The notes: a model not told the origin generated them from the sequence alone. Shown: positions 49,101 to 61,210, counted from the stretch's first letter. The stretch is 64,000 bases of DNA from Cardiocondyla obscurior (GCF_019399895.1 NC_091874.1:6698501-6762500); one strand, 5' to 3'. Translations and numbers: made by a program.

Positions 49101-52100
49101 TATAACCAAGAAAGCGATTGATTTGCAATCTAGTTCCGAAAACGCGAAACGTCTTACCAGCACGAGAATTTGTTGTTATGAGAGATTAACATGTACGACT
49201 GTGCGACGGTCAGATTGTAAATAAATGATGATTCCGAAATTAATAATTTATGATTTGCATTTTGTTTACATATACGCGAAACTATATTACAAAATCATGA
49301 AAAAGCAACCGAAAACATGAAATTATATTTTATGTTTATATAACCAAGAAAGCGATTGATTTGCAATCTAGTTCCGAAAACGCGAAACGTCTTACCAGCA
49401 CGGGAATTTGTTGTTATCAGAGATTAACATGTACGACTGTGCGACGGTCAGATTGTAAATAAATGATGATTCCGAAATTAATAATTTATGATTTGCATTT
49501 TGTTTACATATACGCGAAACTATATTACAAAATCAATGAAAAGCAACCGAAAACATGAAATTATATTTTATGTTTATATAACCAAGAAAGCGATTGATTT
49601 GCAATCTAGTTCCGAAAACGCGAAACGTCTTACCAGCACGAGAATTTGTTGTTATGAGAGATTAACATGTACGACTGTGCGACGGTCAGATTGTAAATAA
49701 ATGATGATTCCGAAATTAATAATTTATGATTTGCATTTTGTTTACATATACGCGAAACTATATTACAAAATCAATGAAAAGCAACCGAAAACATGAAATT
49801 ATATTTTATGTTTATATAACCAAGAAAGCGATTGATTTGCAATCTAGTTCCGAAAACGCGAAACGTCTTACCAGCACGAGAATTTGTTGTTATGAGAGAT
49901 TAACATGTACGACTGTGCGACGGTCAGATTGTAAATAAATGATGATTCCGAAATTAATAATTTATGATTTGCATTTTGTTTACATATACGCGAAACTATA
50001 TTACAAAATCAATGAAAAGCAACCGAAAACATGAAATTATATTTTATGTTTATATAACCAAGAAAGCGATTGATTTGCAATCTAGTTCCGAAAACGCGAA
50101 ACGTCTTACCAGCACGAGAATTTGTTGTTATGAGAGATTAACATGTACGACTGTGCGACGGTCAGATTGTAAATAAATGATGATTCCGAAATTAATAATT
50201 TATGATTTGCATTTTGTTTACATATACGCGAAACTATATTACAAAATCAATGAAAAGCAACCGAAAACATGAAATTATATTTTATGTTTATATAACCAAG
50301 AAAGCGATTGATTTGCAATCTAGTTCCGAAAACGCGAAACGTCTTACCAGCACGAGAATTTGTTGTTATGAGAGATTAACATGTACGACTGTGCGACGGT
50401 CAGATTGTAAATAAATGATGATTCCGAAATTAATAATTTATGATTTGCATTTTGTTTACATATACGCGAAACTATATTACAAAATCAATGAAAAGCAACC
50501 GAAAACATGAAATTATATTTTATGTTTATATAACCAAGAAAGCGATTGATTTGCAATCTAGTTCCGAAAACGCGAAACGTCTTACCAGCACGAGAATTTG
50601 TTGTTATGAGAGATTAACATGTACGACTGTGCGACGGTCAGATTGTAAATAAATGATGATTCCGAAATTAATAATTTATGATTTGCATTTTGTTTACATA
50701 TACGCGAAACTATATTACAAAATCATGAAAAAGCAACCGAAAACATGAAATTATATTTTATGTTTATATAACCAAGAAAGCGATTGATTTGCAATCTAGT
50801 TCCGAAAACGCGAAACGTCTTACCAGCACGAGAATTTGTTGTTATGAGAGATTAACATGTACGACTGTGCGACGGTCAGATTGTAAATAAATGATGATTC
50901 CGAAATTAATAATTTATGATTTGCATTTTGTTTACATATACGCGAAACTATATTACAAAATCAATGAAAAGCAACCGAAAACATGAAATTATATTTTATG
51001 TTTATATAACCAAGAAAGCGATTGATTTGCAATCTAGTTCCGAAAACGCGAAACGTCTTACCAGCACGAGAATTTGTTGTTATCAGAGATTAACATGTAC
51101 GACTGTGCGACGGTCAGATTGTAAATAAATGATGATTCCGAAATTAATAATTTATGATTTGCATTTTGTTTACATATACGCGAAACTATATTACAAAATC
51201 AATGAAAAGCAACCGAAAACATGAAATTATATTTTATGTTTATATAACCAAGAAAGCGATTGATTTGCAATCTAGTTCCGAAAACGCGAAACGTCTTACC
51301 AGCACGAGAATTTGTTGTTATGAGAGATTAACATGTACGACTGTGCGACGGTCAGATTGTAAATAAATGATGATTCCGAAATTAATAATTTATGATTTGC
51401 ATTTTGTTTACATATACGCGAAACTATATTACAAAATCAATGAAAAGCAACCGAAAACATGAAATTATATTTTATGTTTATATAACCAAGAAAGCGATTG
51501 ATTTGCAATCTAGTTCCGAAAACGCGAAACGTCTTACCAGCACGAGAATTTGTTGTTATGAGAGATTAACATGTACGACTGTGCGACGGTCAGATTGTAA
51601 ATAAATGATGATTCCGAAATTAATAATTTATGATTTGCATTTTGTTTACATATACGCGAAACTATATTACAAAATCAATGAAAAGCAACCGAAAACATGA
51701 AATTATATTTTATGTTTATATAACCAAGAAAGCGATTGATTTGCAATCTAGTTCCGAAAACGCGAAACGTCTTACCAGCACGAGAATTTGTTGTTATGAG
51801 AGATTAACATGTACGACTGTGCGACGGTCAGATTGTAAATAAATGATGATTCCGAAATTAATAATTTATGATTTGCATTTTGTTTACATATACGCGAAAC
51901 TATATTACAAAATCAATGAAAAGCAACCGAAAACATGAAATTATATTTTATGTTTATATAACCAAGAAAGCGATTGATTTGCAATCTAGTTCCGAAAACG
52001 CGAAACGTCTTACCAGCACGAGAATTTGTTGTTATCAGAGATTAACATGTACGACTGTGCGACGGTCAGATTGTAAATAAATGATGATTCCGAAATTAAT

Positions 52101-54070
52101 AATTTATGATTTGCATTTTGTTTACATATACGCGAAACTATATTACAAAATCAATGAAAAGCAACCGAAAACATGAAATTATATTTTATGTTTATATAAC
52201 CAAGAAAGCGATTGATTTGCAATCTAGTTCCGAAAACGCGAAACGTCTTACCAGCACGAGAATTTGTTGTTATGAGAGATTAACATGTACGACTGTGCGA
52301 CGGTCAGATTGTAAATAAATGATGATTCCGAAATTAATAATTTATGATTTGCATTTTGTTTACATATACGCGAAACTATATTACAAAATCATGAAAAAGC
52401 AACCGAAAACATGAAATTATATTTTATGTTTATATAACCAAGAAAGCGATTGATTTGCAATCTAGTTCCGAAAACGCGAAACGTCTTACCAGCACGAGAA
52501 TTTGTTGTTATGAGAGATTAACATGTACGACTGTGCGACGGTCAGATTGTAAATAAATGATGATTCCGAAATTAATAATTTATGATTTGCATTTTGTTTA
52601 CATATACGCGAAACTATATTACAAAATCAATGAAAAGCAACCGAAAACATGAAATTATATTTTATGTTTATATAACCAAGAAAGCGATTGATTTGCAATC
52701 TAGTTCCGAAAACGCGAAACGTCTTACCAGCACGAGAATTTGTTGTTATCAGAGATTAACATGTACGACTGTGCGACGGTCAGATTGTAAATAAATGATG
52801 ATTCCGAAATTAATAATTTATGATTTGCATTTTGTTTACATATACGCGAAACTATATTACAAAATCAATGAAAAGCAACCGAAAACATGAAATTATATTT
52901 TATGTTTATATAACCAAGAAAGCGATTGATTTGCAATCTAGTTCCGAAAACGCGAAACGTCTTACCAGCACGAGAATTTGTTGTTATGAGAGATTAACAT
53001 GTACGACTGTGCGACGGTCAGATTGTAAATAAATGATGATTCCGAAATTAATAATTTATGATTTGCATTTTGTTTACATATACGCGAAACTATATTACAA
53101 AATCAATGAAAAGCAACCGAAAACATGAAATTATATTTTATGTTTATATAACCAAGAAAGCGATTGATTTGCAATCTAGTTCCGAAAACGCGAAACGTCT
53201 TACCAGCACGAGAATTTGTTGTTATGAGAGATTAACATGTACGACTGTGCGACGGTCAGATTGTAAATAAATGATGATTCCGAAATTAATAATTTATGAT
53301 TTGCATTTTGTTTACATATACGCGAAACTATATTACAAAATCAATGAAAAGCAACCGAAAACATGAAATTATATTTTATGTTTATATAACCAAGAAAGCG
53401 ATTGATTTGCAATCTAGTTCCGAAAACGCGAAACGTCTTACCAGCACGAGAATTTGTTGTTATGAGAGATTAACATGTACGACTGTGCGACGGTCAGATT
53501 GTAAATAAATGATGATTCCGAAATTAATAATTTATGATTTGCATTTTGTTTACATATACGCGAAACTATATTACAAAATCAATGAAAAGCAACCGAAAAC
53601 ATGAAATTATATTTTATGTTTATATAACCAAGAAAGCGATTGATTTGCAATCTAGTTCCGAAAACGCGAAACGTCTTACCAGCACGAGAATTTGTTGTTA
53701 TGAGAGATTAACATGTACGACTGTGCGACGGTCAGATTGTAAATAAATGATGATTCCGAAATTAATAATTTATGATTTGCATTTTGTTTACATATACGCG
53801 AAACTATATTACAAAATCAATGAAAAGCAACCGAAAACATGAAATTATATTTTATGTTTATATAACCAAGAAAGCGATTGATTTGCAATCTAGTTCCGAA
53901 AACGCGAAACGTCTTACCAGCACGGGAATTTGTTGTTATCAGAGATTAACATGTACGACTGTGCGACGGTCAGATTGTAAATAAATGATGATTCCAAAAT
54001 TAATAATTTATGATTTGCATTTTGTTTACATATACGCGAAACTATATTACAAAATCATGAAAAAGCAACC
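19124..54070 (+). repeat. Main 238-bp satellite array, about 147 units
   Basis: Units repeat every 238 bp, with rare 235-236-bp units. A unit can be phased from ATTTATGATTTGCATTTTG to GATTCCGAAATTAATA. Variants recur at a few sites: TATGAGAG or TATCAGAG, CACGAGAA or CACGGGAA, CCGAAATT or CCAAAATT, AATCAATGAAAAG or AATCATGAAAAAG, and a shorter TATGAGATT form. Units between about 27 and 43 kb are nearly uniform. Those near both ends carry more variants, such as the CATATACTTG form near 19770-20010. Most units hold a 70-codon ORF, which I do not regard as a gene. Size and organisation suit centromeric or pericentromeric satellite DNA, but position on the chromosome is not shown by the sequence. 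Confidence -1.
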
Positions 54071-54545
54071 TTAAAAATGAAATTATATTTTATTTTTATA
54101 TAACCGAGAGAGCGATTGATTTGCAATATATTTCCGAAAACACGAAATGATATTTCAATCTTTAAAATCCGTAGAAAAGTGCGATATGTATAATATATTA
54201 TTAAAAAAACAAAAATTAAAAAAATTAATACCAAGAAAACGATCACTGTTATATTTAATAGTATAAATATTTTTTAAAAGTTACCTTTATTCTGATTTAT
54301 TCTCTTTATTTAATAATTCTACCGCTTTCTTTCTTTTACTCCTTCTTTCTTTTTCCTCTTTTTCCGAACTTTTCTTTATCCTGCTTTTCTTTCTTTCCTA
54401 TTTTTCTTTATTTTCCTTTTTTTTAAATTACAATATACTTCTCTTCACATCAAACTGTCGATTGAATGATTAAACAAATTATTATTTAAAAAAAAGAAAT
54501 TTAACATTTCCATGACAACAAAACAAATCGAATATATCGAATCGA
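54071..54545 (+). repeat. Array exit sequence, copy of 4192-4670
   Basis: It begins TTAAAAATGAAATTATATTT right after the last satellite unit, passes GATATTTCAATCTTTAAAAT and a pyrimidine-rich tract (about 54300-54425), and ends near CAAATCGAATATATCGAATC. It is the same sequence in the same orientation as 4192-4670, with only small indels. Confidence -1.
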
Positions 54546-55101
54546 TATATTCGATATATATACTGTAGCATTTAAAAATAAAATAAAAATAAAAAATAAA
54601 AAATAATGTAGATTTACTGTAGCATTTAAATGTCTCTCGAAAATTTAGATTTACTGTGGCATTTAAATATTATATTATTATTATTATGTTATTATTATAT
54701 TATTTTATTATTTAATTATTTTATTTTTATTTAAATATTTATTGCAAAAAACTACCGTCAATGCTTCTGAAAATACAGAATGTAAATTAATTTCAAAAAG
54801 AAAGAAAACGTTTTTAAAAAAATAAATAAAAAAATTATATTATTATATTATTTTATTATTTTATTTTAAAAAAATAAAAAAGAAAAAAAAAGAAATAAAA
54901 AAAAAGAATAAAAAGTAAATCAATCTCTTTAAAATATTCAAAAAGAAAGAAAACGTTTTTTTTTTTTAAAAATAAAAAAAATATTAAAAAAATAAAGATT
55001 TACAGTAGCAATTAATGATGACAAAACAGAAAAATAGAGAGATTAATAGAAAGAGATTAAGACTTATATATTATATAAGACTAATATATAATAGAGATTT
55101 A
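54546..55101. repeat. AT-rich array flank with short duplicated blocks
   Basis: Long A/T runs. Two blocks recur about 0.7-0.8 kb downstream: TACCGTCAATGCTTCTGAAA with its continuation (54760-54815, again 55588-55645), and GATTTACAGTAGCAATTAAT through the AGAGATTAATAGAAAGAGAT stretch (55004-55100, again 55686-55790). No gene is seen. Confidence -1.
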
Positions 55102-56130
55102 TTGTTACTTCCGATGCGGATGAGCATTCAGTACCCAAGACACTATCGGATAGTTTCGCTCGAAGAATAGAAGTCAAAACGTTCTAAGTTCCCAACAGAC
55201 AGGCTAAGGCTATTAATGCGTTCCTAATATTATGTTCGTAATCTTGCGACAAACAATAAAACTCATTCGTCGATCTCTCGCAAATTTAGATTTACTGTGG
55301 CATTTAAATATTAAAATATTATTATTATAATATTATTATTATATTATTTTATTATTTAATTATTTTATTTTTATTTAAATATTTATTTATATATATTTAT
55401 ATTGTTACTTCCAATGCGGATGAGCATTCAGTACCCAAGACACTATCGGATAGTTTCGCTCGAAGAATAGAAGTTAAAACGTTCTGTGTTCCCAACAGAC
55501 AGGCTAAGGCTATTAATGCGTTCCTAATATTATGTTCGTAAACTTGCGACAAACAATAAAACTCAATCGTCGGATATTGCAAAAAGTACCGTCAATGCTT
55601 CTGAAAATACAGAATGTAAATTAATTTCAAAAAGTAAGAAAACGTTTTTTTAAAAAAAAATTAAAAAAATATTTAAAAAATAAAGATTTACAGTAGCAAT
55701 TAATGATGACAAAACAGAAAAATAGAGAGATTAATAGAAAGAGATTAAGACTTATATATTATATAAGACTAATATATAATAGAGATTAAGATATTATTGT
55801 ATTATTTTGATACTAACTTCCGATGCGGATGAGCATTCAGTATCCAGGACACTATCGGATAGTTTCGCTCGAAGAATAGAAGTCAAAACGTTCTAAGACT
55901 AATATATAATAGAGATTAAGACTTATATATTACTTATATATTATATTATTATTGTATTATTTTATTATTTTATTTTTATTTAAATATTTATTTATATTTA
56001 TTATTTTGATACTAACTTCCGATGCGGATGAGCATTCAGTACCCAGGACACTATCGGATAGTTTCGCTCGAAGAATAGAAGTCAAAACGTTCTATGTTCC
56101 CAACAACCAGGCTAAGGTTATTAATGCGGA
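55102..56130 (+). repeat. Four copies of a right-flank module
   Basis: A module built around GATGCGGATGAGCATTCAGT, GACACTATCGGATAGTTTCG and AGAATAGAAGTCAAAACG occurs at about 55102-55275, 55402-55590, 55807-55893 and 56008-56128. The longer copies continue into AGGCTATTAATGCGTTCC and TTGCGACAAACAATAAAACT, the piece also found left of the array at 3763. Copies are separated by AT-rich sequence. ORFs here are incidental. Confidence -1.
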
Positions 56131-56186
56131 CAGACCAAACCTCAAACAATTTCTTGACAGCTTTCTTTCTTTTGACACGAAGCTAG

Positions 56187-56440
56187 TCCTTATTATAAAA
56201 AACGCGTGAGACGCCTGAATTAGCTGAAATTCGATTCTATTGTTCCCGTTTATATTGTTGCCGCTTAAAACCCACGCTGATTGGCTGTCTCTCGTTTGGC
56301 TCGCTTCGTGTCAAAGTTTCAAAACAAAAAAACGAGAGACAGCCAATCAGCGTGGGTTTTAAGCGGCAACAATATAAACGGGAACAATAGAATCGATTTT
56401 CAGCTAATTCAGGCGTCTCACGCGTTTTTTATAATAAGGA
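56187..56440. repeat. Near-perfect palindrome, 111-bp arms and 32-bp loop
   Basis: Arm 56187-56297 and arm 56330-56440 are inverted copies with one mismatch (AAATTCG against AAAATCG). The outer tips are TCCTTATTATAAAAAACGCG and its complement, and the inner part is CCAATCAGCGTGGGTTTTAA. No clear target duplication flanks it. The loop contains GCTTCGTGTCAAAG, complementary to the left flank at about 56170-56183. It could be a foldback MITE or a product of template switching. Confidence -1.
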
Positions 56441-56985
56441 TTTCTCTAAATTTATTCAATCTGTTTATATATTTTAAAATTGTACTTAATCAACATTAAA
56501 TTTATCGACTTTATTATTGAGAACCCAGAATTAGTTATTTCCATATAACCTAAATATTCTTTGTTGCGAAAAATCACTTCCGGTTCTGTTCCAGGGAATA
56601 AGAATTAAATTTCTTTTCCTAAAAAGAACCAAGATAACACGCTAGCTCCACCTCGTAACAGACTCGAACCCATTCCTAGCACGTTTACGCGTGGCACCTC
56701 TAAACACGTCCCACGCAAGGATCGGCTGTTACGTCACTCTCCAAATCTTTTCCTTCTCCCTACCTGCTTTCGAGCCTTTTCTTAAGCACCCGAGAAGCGG
56801 TTAACGAACTTTTAAAATACTTCTATCCTGACGTAACATTTTGAAATATTATTTTTTATTTTTACATGATATAATTTGGAGTTCCAACAATAAGAAAAAT
56901 AAAACTACAAGTATTTTAGCCTATTTACAATATTTCTTATTTTAAAGCAAAAAACTCGCAACGTTGTTTTAAATATAAGACTTAG
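56441..56985. other. Spacer without recognised gene
   Basis: Mixed composition. The stretch at about 56640-56760 is less AT-rich and contains GACTCGAACCC, but no tRNA cloverleaf could be built around it. No ORF worth annotating is seen. Confidence -1.
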
Positions 56986-58109
56986 CTATTTGGTCACGTA
57001 ACCGTAGGGAAAAGAAAAATTTTTATTGATAAATCTACGTTTTAGTAATACGAGGGCGCAGGCTTTCGTTTCGGCTCGAGTCATGACGTCGTGAAATACT
57101 ATGCGACGTTAGCGTTAAAGCGTAGATTTATCGCGAACGGATTTTCTTCCTCGTTTCGCTTGTTATCTCTTTGTAATATTAAAGATTTAATAGATTGGAA
57201 ATTAACTATTAAAGAATTGCTGTAATTTAGCGTGATTTCTTTTATCTTGCAGACTTCATGCATGCGTCCATCCGGCGTACAAACGACATACGCATAAAAT
57301 TTCGGGCCCTCGAAGACAAACAACGTGATATAGCTCTCGCAATCATAGCTTTCAAGCTCGTCGGTTATATCGCCCAGAAAATTTCCCGTAGTTGGTTTGT
57401 ACACGTTTGGAGCACCGGTACTTTGATATATACAGGAATCGGTGTCGTAATATAATACACGCTGGTCGAGTAGTTCGAGGTATTCGTATAATTTGAGTCT
57501 CGCTTGGGCTGTTGTGTACGCGGCAATAACCACATTTGTCATCGGGGAAGCAGTGATCGTCTCTTCCCGTAGCTGCTACGAGACGTAAAGCACTTCGTCG
57601 TTGACGGGTAACAATACTTCGTGTTCGCTGCTTGTGAGTAAAGACGCGAGTTGTTGATAGGTATTTATAATCTCGGTTTTCGAATGATTGCTTCGTTGCC
57701 CGAATTTTCCCCAAAACGAGTTTAAGCATAATTTCGCAACCGAACGCAAGCCTGGGTTTCGCGCGATATTATTTTTATCGAGGGTGATACCTTCGGTATT
57801 TTCGTACTCGCGTAGATAACGCTCGTTAGACTCGTTGTCTACGCATTAGCTCGGCCATCCGCTGGCTTCTTATTTGAGCTGAAGAAAGCAGTTTACGTAA
57901 TCGATGAACAAACCACCTTAGCGCGTGGCGGGGTCGTAGCGCGTAACATTGTATTGCCAAATTTCGCTTACAGCTCTTACAAAATAGCCTTTCTCAATGG
58001 CTTTGAGCAATTCGCAAGCTACCCAGGTACCCTCAAACTCACGATCGGCACTGCACTCGTGCGTGCACTCTATTTCAGCTTCTTCTTCTTCTTTTCGTTT
58101 ATATGGCAC
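56986..58109 (-). pseudogene. Relic of a protein-primed family-B DNA polymerase (Polinton/Maverick type)
   Basis: The minus-strand reading from 58109 gives, in order and largely in one frame, an EGTWV..EL segment and EIWQY (about 58045-57945), NPGLRSVAKL, the motif B segment LNSFWGKFGQR (about 57725-57695), AYTTAQARLKLYEYL, the catalytic YYDTDS of motif C (about 57445-57455) and GPKFYAYVV. After a frameshift near 57105 the C-terminal RAETKAC..LLKRRF segment follows, ending at TAG 56986-56988. At least four in-frame stops lie between about 57920 and 57550. The order and motifs match polymerases of Polintons and related virus-like elements. No integrase, ATPase, protease or capsid gene is visible nearby, so this is an isolated, dead fragment. 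Confidence -1.
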
Positions 58110-58690
58110 CTGTTCCTAATATGATCGGAACTATACGGCCATGACTAACCAATAAACGGCGCCACTCATCGGCAGCGATATATCGATAGTCGAGAAATAT
58201 GAATATAATAGATCGAAATTTTTAAATGTAGTAAAAGCATAATGTAATGGAGTTATGAACAAACAGGAGAGTGCCCGAAAAGGCTGTAGAGAATTAAATG
58301 AATGAATTTATAGATTTCGAAAAAGAGAGAAGCAAGCGATAAAGTTAAACCTTAGGAGCAACGAGAAGCGGAATGATTGAGCGGTCAATAAAACATTGAG
58401 GCGAATCTTTAGCAATGTAAAAGCGGAGAAAGGACCCCTCACATATTTTATGGAAAATGGCTTTCGGTTAAATTTGCTCAAATTTTGCTATCTTCTAGAA
58501 TTTGTTATTCTGAACAAAAGTTTCCATGGCCGCAACAAGATCTGACGAGCTGTTTTTGTTCTATAAGCGTTCGAGTATCGGTAATAAAAGTTTAATCGTA
58601 TACGTATATGAGACTATTTTTACTATTCTTTTCGAATTACAGTATTTTTTGAGTTAATTGTTAAAGTACAATGAAGTTCTCAGCTCTTAA
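58110..58690. other. Spacer without recognised gene
   Basis: Sequence upstream (minus sense) of the polymerase relic. The polymerase frame is closed here by stops and shows no family motif. Nothing else is recognised. Confidence -1.
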
Positions 58691-58913
58691 AATTATCCAA
58701 AATCAACGACATGGACGAGGCGGGAATCTGATCTTTCATGTGTATAGTACATGTATATGTGTTTGTAGGTTGCCAGGGTGTCCGCAGGAAAGATAGAAGG
58801 TTGTAAATTTTGATAGGATTTATATACAGTAGGTGAGAATTTACAAAGGTAAGTATTTAGTTTTAGGTTTGTTTTGTGCGCCTCGTATCTGAGGCGCGTT
58901 CCAAAAATGCTGC

Positions 58914-59475
58914 TCACTGCAGACGGCGTTCCCTATAGGAGATGTGTGGTGTAGTGAGCGTCACTTTTATCGGGCCCCAGCGCTCGTCTCCCGGCAGGAT
59001 CCACGGCTCTTCTTGCTCCGTTTCCGTTTGAATCGTGGCGTTAAAGGACTCTGGAGTAGTCAGCACAGTCTGCGTCGCTACACTCTTGCAGAATTCTCGC
59101 CGCGGTCTCTTTACTGGTGGAAGGTCGATAGGATGGAGGATCCACTTCCTGTATGAAATCCCTGGATCAAGTGACTTGATCTTTAGAGGCGACTGGATTG
59201 ACCGGATCTGCAGTAACACTGGTTTCTAAGGCTTCTTGGGAGATACTTCTAGAAGAGGTGCTGTCGGTGGTCCTGTCTTGGGCTTTCCCCCAGCGAGTAC
59301 TTTCTCTGCTCTCTTTGCGCCTGGTTTCCCCAAGATCTCCTGCGGTGGTGAGAGAAGTTCTGGCGGAGTTGTCCAAATTGGAGGATCCTTAGTACTGTCC
59401 GGCGAGCTGCTGCTGATTGTCGCTGGAGTGATCGGCGCCTTCCGCTTACGACTCCATCTAGTCTTTTTCCGTGGA
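58914..59475 (-). pseudogene. Unrecognised coding-like stretch, possibly retroelement gag
   Basis: On the minus strand one frame is open from about 59475 to 59222, stops once (TAG at about 59227, after EVSPKKP), and stays open to 58914. The composition (Pro/Ser/Lys-rich, segments such as KRKAPITPATISSSSPDS and PPIWTTPPELLSPPQE) looks like real protein rather than a shadow. I do not recognise a domain. It lies downstream in sense of the putative Gypsy LTR at 59774, so it could be the gag of a second, tandem copy or unrelated sequence. A weaker open stretch continues to 58693. Confidence -1.
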
Positions 59476-59499
59476 AAGGATTTATTCTCTGGCAGAGCT

Positions 59500-59774
59500 G
59501 AGTTGCTTTCTATAAGGCAGCAGATTATAATAGCGATCTTTCAAAAACACCTTGGGAGATATCTCTTTTGATGCTTTATCTTGGCGGGCTAGATCGTGAG
59601 GACTCGCTTCGGAGCGTGTCCTTTTATCTAGGGGTCAAGCTTCTTTTGCATGTGGGTGACACCTACGCCCTTGTGGCCACCTACCGGTGGCGCTGCAAAG
59701 CGCTGGGGCGCCGTCCGCCGAGTTGCCATTTTCTGGCGTTCATGCGTAGGTGGCGAGCGCGGGCGGTCGCCACA
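59500..59774 (-). repeat. Putative LTR of the second Gypsy element (inner boundary unknown)
   Basis: On the minus strand a polypurine tract (CCAAGGGGGTCC) follows the pol stop by a few bases, and TGTGGCGACCGCCCGCGCTC begins the putative LTR at 59774. Further in lie a TATA-like GATAAAAGGACA (about 59620-59632) and AATAAA (about 59480-59490), as expected for promoter and polyadenylation parts of an LTR. The other end cannot be placed without a second copy. Confidence -1.
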
Positions 59775-59791
59775 GGACCCCCTTGGCTGTA

Positions 59792-60530
59792 TTAAAGTTC
59801 GGCCTGGAATCGAACTGTCTGTTTTCTCTCTCTGGAACTGTTTCTTTTTCTCGGTTGTGGTCTTTCTTCTTCCTCGTCATCTTCCATCGTGAAAGCTGGT
59901 TTGACTCTGTCTGCGCTGACCACTATTTGTTTCTCTCGTTGTATAATTTTCAATGTTTTTCTGTTGTTCTTTATTACCTATCCCTAATAGGGACCTTCGT
60001 ATCTCGCCTGTAAAGCCCCGGTTGGAATATCTCTGCGAACAAATACTTTTTTAGTCTCGTTTAAATTACTATTTACAAATGTTTGGCTATTTCCGTGTCG
60101 TTTAACTGTTGGTGTCAACTGAGACATTGTCTCTTTAAGTAATCTCACAAAGTCATCGTTGATTTTTAATTGTTGTGTCTTGTCTTTTAGTAGTGGTTCT
60201 GGTAAGTTTAAGTTTTCGCCGTACGTCATCTCGGCCGGTGTCGCTTTTATATCTTCTTTGTAAGCTGCTCTTATTCCTAGTAGAACCACTGGTAGTATGT
60301 CGACCCAATTTTGCGTCTCGTGACACTTGATTGCTGCTTTTAATTGTCGATGGAATCTCTCTATCATTCCATTTGCTGCTGGGTGATAGGATGTCGTCCT
60401 TTGATGCTTTATTCCAGTTAGTTTTGTTAGTCCTTTGAATATTTCTGATTCAAACTGTCTTCCTTGGTCTGTAGTGATTTGTTCTGGCACTCCAAACCTT
60501 ACAATCCATCCACTGAAAACATTTCTACGA
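59792..60530 (-). pseudogene. Gypsy integrase fragment with C-terminal tail
   Basis: The frame opens near 60530 (SGWIVRFGVPEQITTDQG), runs through the catalytic aspartate in TTDQG and the glutamate in GMIERFHRQ (35 residues apart, DD35E), and reaches RYEGPY. It is then broken by two close TAGs at about 59986 and 59980. It reads on in the same frame through VVSADRVKPAFT and an acidic-basic tail to TAA at 59792. The first integrase aspartate, RNase H, RT and gag are missing upstream. This is a different Gypsy lineage from the intact element at 10034-14936. Confidence -1.
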
Positions 60531-61020
60531 GTTAATCTGCAGTTATATCTTATCTGTATTTCGCGATCTTGTAAAATCGATTATTTAGCAATATTTCTTG
60601 TTGCTTGATTTGAAATGCCTCCGATGATGCTGGAAGTGCCGGAAAAATTGTAACGTTAAATTTTTCCGCGACATTAATATGCCGGCGCTTTGTGGTACCG
60701 AACTTACGAGATTCCATATATCGCTCGTGAGTTAAGTCCTGTACTGGGTGAACGACTTTTCTTCTGTACTGCGGGTTAGTATGGACGCTTCACTTAAACG
60801 CTAAGTTACATAATTTCAGGCTCTCTTTCACGCGGGCTTACGCGTGGATTTCGCGGAACGCACTTTCCAGCCAAAAATATCGTGTCCATGGGTCTGGTAT
60901 TTTAAATTGGCTCTCGCCCTAATTTAAAATCGTTTATTGTCGTAAGTTTTCCGAGTGTAATTCTTTATAATTAAATCTTTCGATAAAAAAATTCGGTCTT
61001 CAAACTGGCACCTCTTTGGC
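60531..61020. other. Spacer, possible LTR fragment
   Basis: No ORF. A stretch starting TGTAACGTTAAATTT at about 60649 and running to about 61010, followed by TGGCACCTCTTTGGC, has the look of an LTR with an adjacent primer-site-like sequence. There is no second copy in the window to prove it. Confidence -1.
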
Positions 61021-61025
61021 TGGTG

Positions 61026-61210
61026 TTATGATAGCTGGTGTTCGAGTTGTTTGCTCTCGGCACCGTCGTCGTCGTCGCTGACGATATCGTTAAAGATGCT
61101 GTCTTCTTCGGAGTACCAGTTTATTGGCTCCGTCGCATCTGAAGAGTTGCGGGAAGTAGACGTCGATGACACGCTATCTCGTCGGATTTCGCCACCACCA
61201 TGCTGTATTT
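61026..61210 (-). other. Possible extra 3' exon of the acidic-protein gene
   Basis: After an acceptor-like TTTTCAG at about 61211-61217 the minus strand is open from 61210 to TAA at 61026 with a protein-like composition (SVSSTSTSRNSSDATEP, DIVSDDDDGAES). The frame requires a phase-1 upstream exon. The obvious donor at the end of the preceding exon (GT|GTAAGC, about 61509) would join in another phase, so its use is uncertain. Confidence -1.

Noticed and set aside
19511..53984. The 70-codon ORF (MICILFTYTRN...) present in most satellite units
   Set aside because: It is open only because units are homogenised. A common variant (AATCATGAAAAAG) closes it without other consequence, 2-nt deletions change its tail, and it has no start context, signal or homologue I recognise. 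No sign of coding selection.
19124..54070. CRISPR-like array
   Set aside because: The whole 238-bp unit repeats without unique spacers, and the context is eukaryotic.
19124..54070. CENP-B-box-like site in the satellite (GTTCCGAAAACGCGAAACG)
   Set aside because: It has scattered resemblance only and lacks the conserved core bases. Not reported as a motif.
54055..54246. Minus-strand hydrophobic 63-codon ORF, also at 5300-5491
   Set aside because: It is the reverse of the AT-rich long-form satellite segment. The hydrophobicity comes from T-rich codons.
56645..56700. Possible tRNA (GACTCGAACCC word)
   Set aside because: No acceptor, D or anticodon stems can be paired around it on either strand.
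59035..59795. Several plus-strand ORFs
   Set aside because: They oppose the more protein-like minus-strand frames and the putative LTR, have no recognisable domain and overlap each other.
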